NCBI GenBank assembly: GCA_026390245.1
Contig: JAPLGI010000181.1
Coordinates: 1-15,335, forward strand
Reading direction: 5' to 3'
From: Caldisericota bacterium
Lineage (GTDB): Bacteria > Caldisericota > Caldisericia > Cryosericales > Cryosericaceae
Length of the DNA: 15,335 bases
Below, in pieces: positions 1 through 7,316 of the stretch. The first letter of the stretch is position 1. Each line of letters begins with the position of its first letter. Made by a program: the position numbers and the translations under genes. The notes under the pieces are model-generated. The model saw nothing but the letters and a program-made list of their open reading frames with translations, made no database searches and was not told the origin of the DNA.

Positions 1-941
1 ACACAACGGTGGCGGTCCAGGTGCGGGATCTGTGCAAGGCGTTTGGATCGATTCGTGCAGTCGACGGCGTCTCGTTTGACGTCCTCCAGGGCTAGATCTT
101 CAGTTTGCTTGGCCCCAATGGCGCCGGGAAGACGACTCTGATCAGTATGCTCTCGTGTCTGCTCGAACCTGATTCCGGTGACGCCCTCGTCATGGGGCAC
201 AGCGTCTCAGCCGAACGTCAACTGGTTAAGGCATCCATCGGCGTCGTCCCACAGGAGGTCGCGCTGTACGGAGACCTGTCGGCCCGTGAGAACCTGCTGT
301 TCTGGGGAAAGATGCAGGACCTCCGCGGCATTCCTCTTGCCCGCCGTGTCGACGAGGTCCTGGAGGTCATCGGACTCGTAGACCGTCAGAAGGACCGTGT
401 CAGCACGTACTCGGGCGGCATGAAGCGCCGCGTGAACATCGCTGTCGCGCTTCTCCACAAACCCGCGCTGGTCATCATGGACGAGCCCACCGTCGGCATC
501 GACCCGCAAAGCCGCAGGTCCATACTGGACAACGTCAAGCAGCTCCGCGACCAGGGAATGACGGTCCTGTACACGACCCACTACATGGAAGAGGCACAGG
601 AGCTGTCCGACCACGTGGGCATCATGGACCACGGCAAGCTCGTCGCGGTAGGCACACAACGCGAACTGGTCGCGAGCGTTGGCGAGCTCGACCGTATCCA
701 GCTGCGACTCAATGGCACAGCCGAAAGCCTGCTTGAGAACTGGAAAACACTCGAGGACATCCACGACGTAACGTCCAAGGATGGCGTTGTGAGTGTGTTT
801 GCGACGGACAGCAACCGCGTCTTGCCTCGCCTCTTCGAGAGCGCCGCGGCGGCAGGTGTCAGGATCGTGTCGGTGGACGTCCAGGAGCCGAACCTCGAGG
901 CGGTCTTCCTTCATCTCACCGGCCGCGCACTGCGCGACTGA
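1..941 (+). CDS. ABC-2 exporter ATP-binding subunit, 5'-partial, interrupted by an in-frame TAG
   Basis: Nucleotide-binding subunit of a drug/antibiotic-type ABC exporter. It would hydrolyse ATP on the cytoplasmic side to drive the two permeases that follow. Reading from base 3, the first 30 codons match the start of an ABC domain (VRDLCKAFGSIRAVDGVSF), then a TAG at 93-95 stands where the family normally has Glu in a G-E-I-F context. The same frame continues without a gap through Walker A GPNGAGKTT (111-137), the Q-loop VPQE, signature YSGGMKRR, Walker B VIMDEP and the H-loop TTHYMEEA. It ends with a C-terminal extension (EPNLEAVFLHLTGRA) typical of this exporter family, then TGA. The true start may be GTG at position 9 or lie before the window. 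Restart at TTG 105 would keep Walker A but lose the first beta strands and A-loop. A single G-to-T change or sequence error explains it; whether the protein is made is unknown. Confidence 0.85.
93..95 (+). other. In-frame amber codon in the ABC ATPase
   Basis: TAG lies between codon GGC (90-92) and ATC (96-98), in the same frame as the conserved ATPase on both sides. In relatives this position is the Glu of the G-E-I/V stretch just before Walker A, so GAG to TAG by one base is the simplest history. TAG also serves as the ordinary stop of livF (8787-8789) and of the metallo-beta-lactamase gene (13864-13866), so general amber reassignment is unlikely. Confidence 0.9.
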
Positions 942-947
942 CCAACC

Positions 948-2243
948 ATGCGGGCATTCGATATCGCCCTCAAGGACATTCGACACTCGTTCACCAGCCT
1001 GTTCGGGCTCATATTCATGTTTGTCGTCCCTCTGCTCATCGTTGGCCTGTTCGCCGTGGCGTTCGGCGGGACCGCCACATCAGACGATAAGACGTTCACG
1101 GTCCCGACCACAAAGATTGTGCTGGTCAATCTCGACGAGGGCGATCAGGCCATTGACCTCGATCCTTCCGATGCCGACCCATCCACCACGGCAGGAGATA
1201 TCCTGACACATGTGCTCTCATCGGACGCGTTGCAGAAGCTCGTTGCCGTCACGACGGTCACGTCAGTCAACGCTGCCCGCAACGCCGTGGATACCCGTGC
1301 CGCCCAGGTTGCTGTTATTATCCCTGCAACGTTCACGAAGGCCTGCCTCCAGGGTGCGCCACAAGGAGCCGTCGAAATCTACCAGGACCCGACACTCACG
1401 CTCGGACCCGGTATCGTCCGGGCCATCATCAGCCAATCTGTCGACGAATTCACGTCCGTGCGCATCATGCAGTCGACCGTGACCATGAGTCTCGCCGCAA
1501 CGGGAATCACACTATCGCCGGACCAGGCGGGACAGGCGGTCCAGCAATTCGTCAGTGAAACGCTGGCCGCACAGACCAACGTCGGTGCCATCGACGTCGA
1601 AGCTCCTCCCGCGAAACAGCAGAAACCAGCGAGTTTCCTTGCAACGATCCTCGCTGTGTACATGGCAGCCATGATGGTCTTCTACGTCTACTACACCGGA
1701 ACAGCCGGCGCCGAGAGTATCCTGCTGGAACAGGAGCAGGGGACCCTGCAACGCCTGTTTACCACCAGGACCACTCCGGCAGTCGTCATGCAGGGCAAGA
1801 TGCTGGCCATCCTGCTGACTACGGCTCTCCAGATGCTCGTCCTGATGCTGGTTGCGGCGCTCGCCCTCGGCATACGCTGGGGCGGAATCCTGCCGATCGC
1901 GATCGCACTCGTGTCGACGGCCCTGTGTGCTTCTGCCTTCGGCATTTTTCTGATGTCCTTCCTCAGGACGACTCGGCAGGCGGGGGTCGTGTTTGGCGGA
2001 GTCGTAACTGCGACCGGTATGCTTGCTCTCGCGAGCGTGTTCACGATGAACGTCCCTTCCGCTGCCCGCCTGGGACAGCGCGTCGCTCTCTTCGTTCCCC
2101 AGGGCTGGTCACTCCTCGCCTTCCGGCAAGCCATGGACGGGGCCCCTTTGGGCCAGCTGCTCACGAGCGCAGCAGTCCTGCTCGCCTGGACCGCAGTCAT
2201 GTTCCTCGTCGGCCGCGCCCGCATGGCGCGACGGTTCGCGTAA
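948..2243 (+). CDS. ABC-2 type exporter permease, first of a pair
   Basis: Membrane subunit of the exporter, 431 aa. The N-terminus MRAFDIALKDIRHSF is cytoplasmic and is followed by a membrane helix at about residues 18-40. Next comes a large extracytoplasmic domain (about 41-225), then five to six hydrophobic segments from about 227 to the end. This is the usual ABC-2 permease layout with a long first outer loop. The ATG at 948 lies 6 bases after the ATPase stop with no clear Shine-Dalgarno sequence, so translation is probably coupled to the upstream gene; an early stop there could therefore lower expression. Its N-terminus resembles the next gene (AFD-x(3)-KD pattern), suggesting the two arose by duplication and form a heterodimer. 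The substrate cannot be told from sequence. Confidence 0.88.
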   Translation: MRAFDIALKDIRHSFTSLFGLIFMFVVPLLIVGLFAVAFGGTATSDDKTFTVPTTKIVLVNLDEGDQAIDLDPSDADPSTTAGDILTHVLSSDALQKLVAVTTVTSVNAARNAVDTRAAQVAVIIPATFTKACLQGAPQGAVEIYQDPTLTLGPGIVRAIISQSVDEFTSVRIMQSTVTMSLAATGITLSPDQAGQAVQQFVSETLAAQTNVGAIDVEAPPAKQQKPASFLATILAVYMAAMMVFYVYYTGTAGAESILLEQEQGTLQRLFTTRTTPAVVMQGKMLAILLTTALQMLVLMLVAALALGIRWGGILPIAIALVSTALCASAFGIFLMSFLRTTRQAGVVFGGVVTATGMLALASVFTMNVPSAARLGQRVALFVPQGWSLLAFRQAMDGAPLGQLLTSAAVLLAWTAVMFLVGRARMARRFA

Positions 2244-2251
2244 CGCTCATC

Positions 2252-3484
2252 ATGAGTGCTTTCGACCTGACGATCAAGGACCTCTGGCAGATCCTGCGTG
2301 ACCGCAAGTCCCTGGTGTTCATCCTGATCATGCCCATCACGTTTACCCTCATGTTCGGGTTCGTCTTTGGTGGCTATGGCGCTCCTGCGGATACTCGTCC
2401 ACCGGTGGTCGTCGCCGGTGATACGGGCGACCCCGCCTATGCTGCCTTGGTCGACCTTGTGGAATCCTCGACCGTCGTTCGCCTGGCCACACCCGCAAGC
2501 GTGGACGACCAGTCACTTCGTGCTTCTGTCACGGACGGCAAGGTCACCGCGGTGGTCTTCATTCCCGTTGGATTCCTGCGCGCCTGCTACGACGGAACCA
2601 ACCCTGTCCTGCCCTGCGTCGTCGATGTCGCAAGCACCAGTGGAACGACAGCCAGAAATGAGCTGGGAAACCTGTCGACGCGCCTCACGAGCGCGGTACG
2701 AACGGCTCGCGCAACAGCCGCTATCTATCGAGAAGCAGGGCCGACCTTGGCGTCCAGCAAGCCCTCGACGCTCACGTTCGAGCAGTTCACCTATGCATTT
2801 GAGACCGCAGTCTCCGCGTGGAAAGAACAACCTCAGACCGTGGTCGTGACAGTGTCGAGCAAGCTGACGGAACAGCAGCGAAATGCTGGCGGCTTCGCAC
2901 ACACATCCCCAAGCATGATGCTGCAGTTCTCCATCGCCGGACTCATCAGCGCCGCCGGGATCGTCGTCGAAGAACGGAAGTCACGGACCCTTGCCCGCCT
3001 CATGACCACCAGGCTGTCGCGTTCCGGCATCCTGCTGGGACACTACCTTGCCATGTTCGTGCAGGTCTTCGCGCAACTGAGCATGCTGATCCTCTTCGCG
3101 GCGCTGGTCCTCCGCGTCCAGTATGTGCATGCCCCCTTCGCGACGCTGCTTGTGACAGTCTGCGCTTCGGCATTCGTGGCGGCAACCGGTCTGCTCATCG
3201 GGGTCGCGTCTCGCTCCGAGGAGCAGGCCATAGCGCTCTCACTGATCCTCATGTTCGTCCTTGCCGGCCTTGGCGGTGCATGGGTCCCTCTCCAGTTCAC
3301 CGGGGCGGCATTCCAGCGAGTAGCGCGGGCAACCCCCGGAGCACTGATCGTAGATGCCTACGAGAACATTGTACAGCGGGGTCTCGGCGTACCCTCGGTC
3401 CTATGGTCATGTGTTCTGCTGCTGGCCTGCGCCATTGCCCTTGTCACGCTGGCCGCGCTCCGCTTCCAAAGACAGTCTGCCTGA
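2252..3484 (+). CDS. ABC-2 type exporter permease, second of a pair
   Basis: Second membrane subunit, 410 aa. The ATG at 2252 (MSAFDLTIKDLWQILRDRKS) was chosen because it aligns with the start of the preceding permease and lies 8 bases after its TAA; the open frame continues upstream to 1925 only inside the previous gene. One helix is at about residues 21-41. The outer domain (about 42-215) has a short two-cysteine stretch (RACYDGTNPVLPC) that the paralogue has only in part. Several helices follow from about 220, with a cytoplasmic EERKSRTLARL segment after the second helix that resembles the coupling region of ABC-2 permeases. It probably pairs with the preceding permease and the ATPase to form one exporter. 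No terminator hairpin is evident after the TGA. Confidence 0.87.
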   Translation: MSAFDLTIKDLWQILRDRKSLVFILIMPITFTLMFGFVFGGYGAPADTRPPVVVAGDTGDPAYAALVDLVESSTVVRLATPASVDDQSLRASVTDGKVTAVVFIPVGFLRACYDGTNPVLPCVVDVASTSGTTARNELGNLSTRLTSAVRTARATAAIYREAGPTLASSKPSTLTFEQFTYAFETAVSAWKEQPQTVVVTVSSKLTEQQRNAGGFAHTSPSMMLQFSIAGLISAAGIVVEERKSRTLARLMTTRLSRSGILLGHYLAMFVQVFAQLSMLILFAALVLRVQYVHAPFATLLVTVCASAFVAATGLLIGVASRSEEQAIALSLILMFVLAGLGGAWVPLQFTGAAFQRVARATPGALIVDAYENIVQRGLGVPSVLWSCVLLLACAIALVTLAALRFQRQSA

Positions 3485-3540
3485 GATCCAATCCCGCCGG
3501 GCTTGATAGAACGACAGATGGACAGGAAGTCACGCACAAC

Positions 3541-3570
3541 TTGACAATTCTGGCGGGACGGCAATAGTGT
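3541..3570 (+). promoter_or_regulatory. Promoter-like hexamers, perfect TTGACA
   Basis: TTGACA at 3541-3546 is followed after 18 bases by TAGTGT (3565-3570), which keeps only the T1, A2 and T6 positions of a -10 box. If used, it would give a leader of about 600 bases before the LIV binding protein gene. Weak evidence. Confidence 0.25.
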
Positions 3571-3839
3571 ACGCAGATGGCGATTGAACATATGAAGCGA
3601 CACGAGGAAGGTCGCGAAGCAGGTTTGCTTGATGCGAGGTGCTGAAACGCGGTGCGTAGGGGTCCATTTCGTCGTGATCGGATATTCCGCACATGCTGGC
3701 GTACCTGCACCGGCCAGTGCCAAACACGTCGGACGTCGCTTCTGTGGTTCAATCACTGGCTTGCACTCTCCGTCACGTTGGAACGAGCTGTCTCATGTCG
3801 TTCGACGATAGTCTTCCCGTGAGTCTCTTCACTCCCCTC

Positions 3840-3867
3840 TTGACTTTTTTGCCCACTTTGCAAGAAT
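3840..3867 (+). promoter_or_regulatory. Candidate promoter of the LIV operon
   Basis: TTGACT (3840-3845), a 16-base spacer and AAGAAT (3862-3867) form a moderate sigma-70-type pair. It would start transcription near 3875 and give a leader of about 310 bases that includes the structured segment at 3948-4014. It is the better of the two candidates in this gap, but unproven. Confidence 0.35.
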
Positions 3868-3947
3868 GCAGTATGGACATCAGATGGTTCTCGGTCTTTT
3901 TCTCGTACCATGGCTCACCACACCCGGTCGGTCCATGCCCACGTCTT

Positions 3948-4014
3948 GTCCCAGGTTGCGTTGCCTCAGGCTCCCCGAGCGGGGATCTGCCTGGAGCCCA
4001 CAGTGAGCTGGGAC
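3948..4014 (+). promoter_or_regulatory. Structured leader element (nested stems) upstream of the LIV operon
   Basis: Three nested complementary pairs stack into one imperfect stem. GTCCCAG (3948-3954) pairs with CTGGGAC (4008-4014), CTCA (3965-3968) with TGAG (4004-4007), and GGCTCC (3969-3974) with GGAGCC (3993-3998). That is 17 base pairs with a 10-base bulge on the left and a 5-base bulge on the right. The alternative CCCC(GAGC)GGGG (3973-3984) would compete with the inner stem. I do not recognise a known riboswitch class. It could be a regulatory leader, an RNA stability element or chance. Confidence 0.35.
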
Positions 4015-4182
4015 CCAAACCCTTGGAGTGCGCGGCTGTCAGAATGTCTCGCGGATCCCATGCCACAGGGTATTTCCGCTTTCTTGGAAAGGGGGTGTCA
4101 CCGGGCCTGCAAGCCTGACGATGCTCTGTCGTTCCACAAATCGGAACCAGTACCACACATCCATATCACGAGAGGAGAACAC

Positions 4183-5343
4183 ATGAGGAGACTGTTTGCG
4201 ATTATTCTTGTCTGCGCACTTGTTGCCAGCGTTGGCGTCGGATGCAAGAAAGCTGAGGTTCTGCCTACTGAGCAGGTTGTCAATATGGGCGGCATCTTCC
4301 CGATGACGGGCGGTTCGGCCACGTTTGGCACTTCCAGCAAGCAGGGAGTTGCCATGGCCGTCGAAGAATTCAATACTGCCGGAGGAGCAATGGTCGGCGG
4401 CGTCAAGACGACCATCAACTATGTCAATGAAGACGATACTGGTGCTCCTGAAGTCGGCGCCAGCGCCGCTCAGAAGCTCATCAACCAGGACAAGGTCATC
4501 GGCATCGTCGGCGCCGTTATGAGCAAGGTCTCTCTGGCTGTCGCACCTATTTGCCAGGCTGCCGGCGTTCCGGAGATTTCGCCAACGTCGACCAATGCGA
4601 CCGTTACCCTGGTCGGTGACTACATCTTCCGCGCCTGCTTCATCGACCCGTTCCAGGGCACCGTCATGGCCAACTACGCGTACAACATCCTCAAGGTCAA
4701 GACGGCCGCAGTTCTTTATGACAACGGCAACGACTACAACAAAGGCCTTGCGGAGTTCTTCAAGGCAGGCTTTGAGAAGAACGGCGGCAAGGTTGTCGCC
4801 TTTGAAGCATTCACGGATGAAGACAAGACGGTCGACTACAAGGCCCAGCTGACCAAGATCAAGGCCACCAATCCTGAATTCCTCTATCTGCCCAACTACT
4901 ACGCCTCTGCCGCAACGATCCTCAAGCAGGCACGCGCAATGGGCCTGAATGTTCCCGCGGGCGGTGGCGATGGCTGGGATTCACCCGACCTCGTCAAGAT
5001 TGGCGGCGCAGCTGTCGAGGGTGGCGTCTTCTCCAACCACTTCTCCAAAGACGACAAGAGCCCCAAAGTCCAGGACTTTGTCACGAAGTACACGACCAAA
5101 TACGGGGAAGCTCCCGATGCGCTTGCCGCTCTTGCCTATGACGCCGCAGGACTGCTCCTCGACGCCTTCAAGACCGCAGGCTCCATCAAGGGCTCGGACA
5201 TCAGGGATGCCATGAAGAATACGACCTTCTCGGGTATTGCCGGTGCCTACAAGTTCGACGCAAACCGGAACCCGATCAAGGCGGCCGTTATCATCAAGAT
5301 CGTGAACGGCGAGCAGACGTACCTGACGACTGTCAACCCGTAA
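4183..5343 (+). CDS. livK: Branched-chain amino-acid-type ABC importer, substrate-binding lipoprotein
   Basis: Extracytoplasmic binding protein that would capture leucine/isoleucine/valine or a related amino acid and deliver it to LivHM; 386 aa. The ATG at 4183 follows AGAGGAGA (4171-4178) at good spacing. Residues 1-20 form a signal peptide (MRRLFAIILVCALVASVGVG) and Cys21 starts a KK-containing tether, so it is probably a lipoprotein. The lipobox (G-V-G-C) has Gly instead of Leu/Val at -3, which is unusual. The mature part shows the two-lobe type I periplasmic-binding fold: GGIFPMTGGSATFG near residue 35, VIGIVGAVMSKVS near 107, and the PEISPTSTNATVT turn. First gene of the five-gene LIV operon. 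Substrate specificity is not proven; urea or amide relatives of the family are possible. Confidence 0.9.
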   Translation: MRRLFAIILVCALVASVGVGCKKAEVLPTEQVVNMGGIFPMTGGSATFGTSSKQGVAMAVEEFNTAGGAMVGGVKTTINYVNEDDTGAPEVGASAAQKLINQDKVIGIVGAVMSKVSLAVAPICQAAGVPEISPTSTNATVTLVGDYIFRACFIDPFQGTVMANYAYNILKVKTAAVLYDNGNDYNKGLAEFFKAGFEKNGGKVVAFEAFTDEDKTVDYKAQLTKIKATNPEFLYLPNYYASAATILKQARAMGLNVPAGGGDGWDSPDLVKIGGAAVEGGVFSNHFSKDDKSPKVQDFVTKYTTKYGEAPDALAALAYDAAGLLLDAFKTAGSIKGSDIRDAMKNTTFSGIAGAYKFDANRNPIKAAVIIKIVNGEQTYLTTVNP

Positions 5344-5358
5344 CTTAGCACGCATCTC

Positions 5359-5396
5359 GGCGCAGGGGAATCAGGTACGCCCCTGCGCCTTCTGTT
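5359..5396 (+). terminator. Hairpin between binding protein and livH, possible attenuator
   Basis: GGCGCAGGGG (5359-5368) and CCCCTGCGCC (5380-5389) form a perfect 10-bp stem with an 11-base loop, followed by TTCTGTT. It lies in the 64-base gap before livH, just ahead of that gene's GGAGGAG ribosome site. In importer operons such hairpins often let the binding protein be made in excess by partial termination or by protecting the upstream mRNA end. That role here is inference. Confidence 0.6.
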
Positions 5397-5407
5397 GGAG
5401 GAGAAAA

Positions 5408-6313
5408 ATGGGCCAGTTTCTGCAGCAACTCATCAACGGCATTCAGATCGGCAGCATCTATGCCCTGATTGCCCTGGGCTACACGATGGTGTACGGTATT
5501 GTGCGCCTCATCAACTTCGCTCACGCCGACATTTTCATGGTCGGCGCCTACATGGGATTCTTCCTTGCGCCCGTCATGGCCAGGGTTTTTGGTGGCGCCT
5601 TCATCCCGACAATCATCGCAGCCATGCTTATTACTGGCCTGCTTGGCTTCATCATGGAGAAACTGGCGTATCGCCCATTGCGCTACAAATCGCGCCTGTC
5701 GGCTCTGATCACGGCGCTTGGCGTGTCGCTGTTCCTCGAGAACTTCTGCGCTCTGCCATTTGTTTTCACCCCGGCGTTCCGCAAGTTCCCTGACCTCATC
5801 GTGGCCAGGAACATTCCCATTCCCGGCAACCTGGGCCTCAACATTTCCAACGTGCTGCTGCTCGATGTTGGAGTATCTGTCATCCTGATGGTCCTGCTGT
5901 TCTGGTTCGTCAACAAGACACTCATCGGAAAACAGATGCGCGCGGTGGCGTTCGACAAGCCGACAGCCAGCCTCATGGGCATCAACATCGACGTCGTCAT
6001 CAGTACCGCTTTCATTGTGGGCCCTGCGCTTGCAGGCGCTGGCGGCATCCTGTACGGCACGACGTATGGCATGCTGGCATCTCCGTTCCTGGGCATATGG
6101 CCGGGCCTGAAGGCATTCATCGCAGCAGTTCTTGGGGGCATCGGCAATATCCCGGGCGCCGTGCTTGGCGCATACATCATGGGCATATCGGAGGCATTTG
6201 CGACGTCGGTCAACTCCAACCTGGGATACGGCATCGCTTTCGCCATCCTGATTGGCATCCTGCTTGTTCGACCGAGCGGGTTGCTGGGCAAGTTCATGCC
6301 GGAGAAGGTCTGA
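5408..6313 (+). CDS. livH: LIV importer permease LivH
   Basis: Inner-membrane permease subunit, 301 aa, partner of LivM in the branched-chain amino-acid importer. The ATG at 5408 follows GGAGGAG (5397-5403). The N-terminus (LINGIQIGSIYALIALGYTM, then VYGIVRLINFAHADIFM) is the hallmark start of the LivH family. About eight hydrophobic segments follow, and the G-G-I-G-N-I-P-G-A stretch near residue 243 is the conserved loop that docks the ATPases. Length matches the family. Its stop at 6313 is one base from the livM start, so the two are made together. Confidence 0.93.
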   Translation: MGQFLQQLINGIQIGSIYALIALGYTMVYGIVRLINFAHADIFMVGAYMGFFLAPVMARVFGGAFIPTIIAAMLITGLLGFIMEKLAYRPLRYKSRLSALITALGVSLFLENFCALPFVFTPAFRKFPDLIVARNIPIPGNLGLNISNVLLLDVGVSVILMVLLFWFVNKTLIGKQMRAVAFDKPTASLMGINIDVVISTAFIVGPALAGAGGILYGTTYGMLASPFLGIWPGLKAFIAAVLGGIGNIPGAVLGAYIMGISEAFATSVNSNLGYGIAFAILIGILLVRPSGLLGKFMPEKV

Positions 6314-6314
6314 C

Positions 6315-7316
6315 ATGACTTTCTTCCGTACACATCGCACCGCTGTCACGGTGATCGCGTTTGTGCTGACATACGTCGTCGTCAAGCTCCTGAGCGTCCT
6401 GCCCCTCGTCAATGGAGGACCCCTCCTCAATGGCTACTACATCCAGCTCATTGCCCTCGCCGGCATCAACATCGTCATGACCGTCAGCCTGGGCATGGTG
6501 AACGGGTTCACTGGCCAGTTCTCGATCGGCCACGCAGGCTTCATGGCCGTGGGCGCCTACACGTCAGCCATGATCACGACGGTCTGGCTGCACACCAGCG
6601 TCACAAATCCCTGGGTCGGCTACCCAGTCTTCATTCTCGCGATTCTCGCAGGAGGATTGCTGGCTGCCGCAGCAGGCTACCTTGTCGGCACGCCGTCTCT
6701 GCGTCTCAAGGGCGACTACCTGGCAATTGTCACGCTGTCGGCCAATGAACTCATCCGAACGGTCATCCGCGTCACCAATGCTCTTGGGGGCCCACGCGGA
6801 CTTGGCGGTATTCCCAAGTTCACGAACCTTGAAGTTGTGTTCGTGTTCACCATCGTGAGCGTCGTCCTCATGCGCAACTACTTGTTCTCATCGCATGGAC
6901 GCTCAATGAAAGCAGTCCGAGACTCGGAAATCGCCGCCGAGGCCACTGGCATCAATACGACAAAGCAGAAGGTTTTTGTGTTTGTCTTTTCAGCCTTCTT
7001 CGCCGGAGTTTCAGGGGGCGTCTTTGCGCACTTGCTGCAGTTCATCCACCCGGACAACTTCAGCTTCGTGAAGTCGCTGGAGTATCTCATCTACCTGTAC
7101 GTCGGCGGCTCCACCTCAATCAGCGGCGCTATTGTCGGACCAGCTGTGTTCACCGTCCTGCCTGAACTGATGCGTGCCCTGCAGCAGTGGCGCATGGTCA
7201 TCTATCCTCTCATCCTTGTCCTGACGATGATCTTCCGGACGGAAGGCATCATGGGCGCCAGGGAGTTCAGGTTCATCCTCATTCCCCAGCGTCAGAGAAA
7301 GGAGGTGAGTGCATAA
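6315..7316 (+). CDS. livM: LIV importer permease LivM
   Basis: Second permease subunit, 333 aa. The ATG at 6315 was chosen over the upstream open frame because GGAGAAGG (6301-6308) sits 6 bases before it and because the start directly follows the livH stop. The family core is clear: about residues 49-75 hold LAGINIVMTVSLGMVNG and GQFSIGHAGFMAVGAY. Further on are RLKGDYLAIVTLSANELIR and the C-terminal YVGGSTSISGAIVGPA docking loop. It forms the pore with LivH. The TAA overlaps the livG ATG by one base (TAATG). Confidence 0.93.
   Translation: MTFFRTHRTAVTVIAFVLTYVVVKLLSVLPLVNGGPLLNGYYIQLIALAGINIVMTVSLGMVNGFTGQFSIGHAGFMAVGAYTSAMITTVWLHTSVTNPWVGYPVFILAILAGGLLAAAAGYLVGTPSLRLKGDYLAIVTLSANELIRTVIRVTNALGGPRGLGGIPKFTNLEVVFVFTIVSVVLMRNYLFSSHGRSMKAVRDSEIAAEATGINTTKQKVFVFVFSAFFAGVSGGVFAHLLQFIHPDNFSFVKSLEYLIYLYVGGSTSISGAIVGPAVFTVLPELMRALQQWRMVIYPLILVLTMIFRTEGIMGAREFRFILIPQRQRKEVSA
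7298..7308 (+). promoter_or_regulatory. Strong ribosome site that fixes the livG start
   Basis: AAAGGAGGTGA is nearly fully complementary to the 16S 3' end and lies inside the end of livM. With the ATG at 7316 it rules out the longer open frame beginning at 7187. Confidence 0.85.

Larger units (their letters stand above)
3485..4182 (+). other. Long intergenic region before the LIV operon
   Basis: This stretch of 698 bases has no convincing gene. Open frames at 3693-4118 and 3629-3811 lack ribosome sites and recognisable protein motifs. The open frame from 3910 that runs into the binding protein lacks a ribosome site, and its extra part is not protein-like. What can be seen is a TTGACA-containing promoter-like pair at 3541-3570, a second pair at 3840-3867, and a nested set of complementary arms at 3948-4014. 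No tRNA, RNase P, SRP or tmRNA signature was recognised on either strand. Confidence 0.7.

Noticed and set aside
93..95. Genome-wide amber recoding or pyrrolysine/other readthrough at the ABC ATPase TAG
   Set aside because: livF and the metallo-beta-lactamase gene both end in TAG at the expected family length, so TAG acts as a stop. The residue replaced is normally a plain Glu.
3492..3558. TCCCGCC/GGCGGGA arms after the second permease as a terminator
   Set aside because: The arms are only 7 bp and are 53 bases apart with no T-run; too weak to call.
3693..4118. Open frames in the LIV leader (3629-3811, 3693-4118, and 3910 running into livK)
   Set aside because: They have no ribosome site and no recognisable domain, and composition is unlike the real genes. 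The livK start at 4183 has a good Shine-Dalgarno site and signal peptide.
3485..4182. tRNA, 6S, SRP, RNase P or known riboswitch (cobalamin, T-box) in the long gap
   Set aside because: None of the conserved core strings of these RNAs could be found on either strand.
5345..6430. 361-codon minus-strand open frame opposite livH
   Set aside because: Low-complexity, charged translation typical of antisense frames in GC-rich genes; livH is unambiguous on the plus strand.
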